Origin: Kribbella caucasensis
GTDB taxonomy: Bacteria > Actinomycetota > Actinomycetes > Propionibacteriales > Kribbellaceae
Assembly (NCBI RefSeq): GCF_004361855.1
Contig: NZ_SNWQ01000044.1
Coordinates: 1 to 33,476 of the forward strand
DNA length: 33,476 nt
Direction: 5' to 3'
In this document: piece after piece, positions 31,159-33,476 of the stretch
How the letters are laid out: each line of letters begins with the position of its first letter
Position numbering within the stretch: the first letter of the stretch is position 1
Translations under genes and position numbers: made by a program
The notes under the pieces: generated by a model
Told to the model about the DNA's origin: nothing
Databases searched by the model: none
The model's input: the letters and a program-made list of their open reading frames with translations, nothing else

Positions 31159-32952
31159 ATGAGCAGCTCAGCCGCCGATCCCACCGTTTCGCCGGTGCGT
31201 CCGATCCGTGGTGTGCAACCGAGTTTCGACGACCTGGGGACACCGCTGCGGGACGTCACCTTCTGCGTGGTCGACCTGGAGACGACCGGCGGCGCGCCCG
31301 GCGATTCCGGGATCACCGAGATCGGCGCGGTCAAGGTGCGGGCCGGCGAGGTGCTCGGGGAGTTCCAGACTCTGGTGAACCCGGCCGAGCCGATCCCGCC
31401 GTTCATCGCCGTACTGACCGGGATCACCGACCTGATGGTTGCCTCGTCCCCCCGGATCGACTCCGTGCTGCCGGCCTTCCTGGAGTTCGCCCGCGGCTGT
31501 GTTCTGGTCGCGCACAACGCACCGTTCGACACGGGTTTCCTCAAGCACGACAGCCAGATCCACGGGTATGACTGGCCGGACTTCGCCGTCGTCGACACCG
31601 CGTTGCTGGCCCGCCGGGTGATTACGCCCGACGAGGCGCCCAACTGCAAGCTCGGCACGTTGGCGAAGCTGTTCCGCGCGACCACGACGCCGAACCACCG
31701 CGCCCTGTCCGACGCGCGCGCCACGGTCGACGTACTGCACGGACTCTTCGAACGGGTGGGATCGCTTGGCGTCCAGACCCTGGAGGATCTGCAGACGTTC
31801 TCCGCCCGGGTCGCGCCGCAGGTCCGGGCCAAGCGGCACCTGGCCGAAGCGTTGCCGCACGCACCTGGTGTGTACTTGTTCACCGACGACCGCGGCGAAG
31901 TCTTGTATGTCGGCAAGTCGAAGGACCTGCGCACCCGCGTCCGGTCGTACTTCACCGCCTCCGAGACCCGCACCCGGATCGGCGAGATGATCGGGATCGC
32001 ATCCGGCGTCCGCGGCATCGAGTGCGGTACGACGCTGGAGGCCGAAGTCCGCGAACTGCGCCTGATCGCCGAGCACAAACCGCGATACAACCGGCGCTCC
32101 AAGTTCCCCGAGCGGCAGCACTGGCTGAAGGTCACGGTCGAGCCTTTCCCCCGGTTGTCGCTGGTGAAGCAGGTCCGCGACGACGACGCGGGATACCTCG
32201 GACCGTTCAGCTCCCGCAAAACGGCCGAGCGGGCGATGGCCGCGTTGCACGAGGCCTTCCCGATCCGGCAATGCACCGCCCGAATGTCCCGCACTCCACA
32301 GTTGTCGCCGTGCGTCCTGGCCGAGATGGGCCGCTGCGTCGCACCATGTGACGGCCGCATCGACACATCGTCGTACGGCGAGTTCGTGACCGCCCTCCGC
32401 ACCGCACTGGTTTCGGACCCGACGCCGGTGATCAACGCGCTGACCCGGCGGATCGACCGCCTCTGCGCCGACGAGCGATACGAGGACGCCGCCGTCCACC
32501 GCGACCGGCTCGGTGCTTTCGTCCGCAGCAGTGCGCGAATGCAACGGATGGCCTCGGTCAGCGGCTGCGCCGAGATCTGCGCCGCCCGCCGAACCGACGA
32601 CGGCGCCTGGGAACTGCACGTGATCCGCCACGGCCGCCTCGCCGCCGCCGGCCTCGCCGCCCGCGGGACGGACCCCCGCAAGTACCTCGACATGCTCCGC
32701 GCCTCCGCCGAGACGGTCCTCCCCGGCATCGGCCCGGTCGCCTCCGCCTCCCCCGAGGAGATCGAACTCGTCCTCCGCTGGCTCGACCAGCCCGGCATCC
32801 GTCTGGTCGAGATGAACGGCACCTGGACCTGCCCCACCACCGGCGCCGGCCGCCACCTGAGCCGCCTCGACCCACCCCGCTCCGAAGACCTCCAGCACCC
32901 CTCCGAACGCCGACGCCGCCTCCGCCCCCTCGGCGCAGCCCGCACAAGCTGA
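31159..32952 (+). CDS. DEDDh exonuclease / GIY-YIG UvrC-like protein
   Basis: 597 residues from ATG 31159, which is seven bases after a -10-like TAGCGT and has no Shine-Dalgarno site; GTG 31114 is an alternative. Residues 33-200 form a DnaQ-like DEDDh 3'-5' exonuclease with Asp39 and Glu41 (VVDLETTGG), Asp124 (HNAPFDTGFL), His180 and Asp185 (HRALSDA). Residues about 230-310 are a GIY-YIG nuclease domain (GVYLF, LYVGKSKDLRTRVRSYF) as in UvrC and Cho. The rest resembles the UvrC middle region with a Cys-containing segment (SPCVLAEMGRCVAPC). It lacks the UvrC RNase H-like half. The same architecture is found in Rv2191-type proteins; a role in DNA repair is inferred. Confidence 0.92.
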   Translation: MSSSAADPTVSPVRPIRGVQPSFDDLGTPLRDVTFCVVDLETTGGAPGDSGITEIGAVKVRAGEVLGEFQTLVNPAEPIPPFIAVLTGITDLMVASSPRIDSVLPAFLEFARGCVLVAHNAPFDTGFLKHDSQIHGYDWPDFAVVDTALLARRVITPDEAPNCKLGTLAKLFRATTTPNHRALSDARATVDVLHGLFERVGSLGVQTLEDLQTFSARVAPQVRAKRHLAEALPHAPGVYLFTDDRGEVLYVGKSKDLRTRVRSYFTASETRTRIGEMIGIASGVRGIECGTTLEAEVRELRLIAEHKPRYNRRSKFPERQHWLKVTVEPFPRLSLVKQVRDDDAGYLGPFSSRKTAERAMAALHEAFPIRQCTARMSRTPQLSPCVLAEMGRCVAPCDGRIDTSSYGEFVTALRTALVSDPTPVINALTRRIDRLCADERYEDAAVHRDRLGAFVRSSARMQRMASVSGCAEICAARRTDDGAWELHVIRHGRLAAAGLAARGTDPRKYLDMLRASAETVLPGIGPVASASPEEIELVLRWLDQPGIRLVEMNGTWTCPTTGAGRHLSRLDPPRSEDLQHPSERRRRLRPLGAARTS

Positions 32953-33022
32953 TCTCCGGTGCCATGCGGCGCCTGATCCCAGGTGCCGTGTCGTAACCGA
33001 TCGCAGGCAGCGTGTCGTACCT
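32951..33022 (+). repeat. Three imperfect tandem 24-bp repeats
   Basis: Units at 32951-32974, 32975-32998 and 32999-33022 each start GATC and share the pattern GATCnCnGGnnnCnTGnCG. Units 2 and 3 are the closest (both contain GTGTCGTA). They fill the space between the UvrC-like gene stop and the HNH gene stop. No function is evident. Confidence 0.7.
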
Positions 33023-33035
33023 GGAGGCCGCCCCT

Positions 33036-33476
33036 TCATCGGCCACCCTGCCCATGGTCTGGACCACGCTGGCTTCTCCTTGAGCGCAGGTGAGTCGAGT
33101 CGGCTTGAGGATCGGCCGGAGGGTGCTGCGCTCGCCTGCTGGCCGGATTAGAGGGTGGCCCGTTCTCGCGGTAGCGGCGGCCGGTGGGGCTGATCCAGGT
33201 GTGGGTGCCGTCGGGGTGTTGGTGGATCTTCCAGCCGCCTTCGTGCTTGAGGCGGTGGTGGTGGCGGCATAGGCACTGCAGGTTGTCCGCGGTGGTGCGC
33301 CCGCCGGCGGTGAAGGCGATGCGGTGGTCGAGGTCGGTGAACTCGGCCGGCCGGTTGCAGCCGGGGAAGCGACAGGTGCGATCCCGGAGCCGGACATACC
33401 GGTCCAGCGCAGCCGACGGCGTGTACCGGTTCGGATCGCTGGCGGGTGGCTGGTCGGTGACCCGAATATCGAGCCG
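33036..33476 (-). CDS. HNH endonuclease, C-terminal part (DUF222/13E12-type; 5' truncated by window)
   Basis: The minus-strand frame is open from the last base of the window to TGA 33038-33036, about 146 residues. The HNH motif is clear: YVRLRDRTCRFPGCNRPAE, then DLDHRIAF, then TTADNLQCLCRHHHRLKHEGGW, with the zinc cysteines and the catalytic Asp-His pair. The following HQHPDGTHTWISPTGRRY is the typical tail of 13E12-repeat-family proteins, which carry an N-terminal DUF222. That N-terminal part lies beyond the window. Such genes are multi-copy in actinobacteria and often behave as selfish elements. A further Arg/Gln/Pro-rich tail of about 40 residues ends the protein. Confidence 0.9.
   Translation of the reverse strand, partial: RLDIRVTDQPPASDPNRYTPSAALDRYVRLRDRTCRFPGCNRPAEFTDLDHRIAFTAGGRTTADNLQCLCRHHHRLKHEGGWKIHQHPDGTHTWISPTGRRYRENGPPSNPASRRAQHPPADPQADSTHLRSRRSQRGPDHGQGGR

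Noticed and set aside
32558..33397. 279-codon minus-strand frame across the UvrC-like 3' end and HNH region
   Set aside because: It is a shifted frame of the HNH gene with Ser/Thr/Pro-rich, then Gly/Arg-rich translation. The true HNH frame (33036-33476) carries all catalytic motifs.
1..33476. CRISPR arrays, tRNA or rRNA genes
   Set aside because: No regularly spaced repeats with spacers, and no tRNA-like T-loop and CCA-end patterns or rRNA sequence, were recognised on either strand by eye.

Overview
The window is high-GC actinobacterial DNA. GTG starts, strong Shine-Dalgarno sites alternating with leaderless starts, and gene content point to Propionibacteriales. Kribbella is my best guess from general knowledge, not proven by the sequence. 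Most genes are on the minus strand.

Layout. (1) 1-376: right end of an IS200/IS605-type element with the 3' part of tnpB, abutting the stop codon of a ROK sugar kinase. (2) 373-6997: a conserved actinobacterial block of two ROK kinases, a small Cys-containing protein, an ArsA-type ATPase, a double SRPBCC protein and a divergent FadD15-like acyl-CoA ligase. (3) 7044-23963: about 17 kb that looks accessory. It holds a MarR/DoxX pair with a double operator, a truncated RibD-type reductase, a collagen-like exported protein, an alpha/beta hydrolase, a STAND ATPase with a C-terminal helix-turn-helix, and a sugar-uptake locus (two permeases, lipoprotein binding protein, six-hairpin glycosidase, divergent GH36-type alpha-galactosidase, LacI repressor). 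It then has a LysR remnant, a decayed stretch, two membrane proteins, and a stand-alone alanyl-tRNA synthetase catalytic domain behind an alanine-rich leader peptide and an attenuator. (4) 24011-32952: the conserved block resumes with a PimB-like glycosyltransferase, an M48 protease, a membrane-anchored gluzincin, an NlpC/P60 hydrolase, a small Cys protein, a NYN-domain protein and a DEDDh/GIY-YIG UvrC-like nuclease. (5) 33036-33476: the 3' part of an HNH endonuclease gene cut by the window end.

How the parts work together. Regions 2 and 4 resemble one neighbourhood that, as I recall it, is contiguous in mycobacteria (ArsA, SRPBCC, FadD15, PimB, NlpC/P60, UvrC-like nuclease). Here it appears split by region 3. 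The sugar locus is self-consistent: two similar operator-like sites each overlap a -10 box of the divergent promoters, and the LacI gene ends the alpha-galactosidase operon. No ABC ATPase is present, so a shared MsiK-type ATPase elsewhere is expected.

The most striking observation is at 23852-23975, upstream of the AlaRS-like gene. A leaderless 21-codon ORF contains eight alanine codons. It is followed by RNA segments that can form mutually exclusive 1:2, 2:3 and 3:4 pairings, and the last is a terminator ending in five U. This is the layout of classical amino-acid attenuation, here apparently for alanine and for a synthetase paralogue lacking the editing domain.
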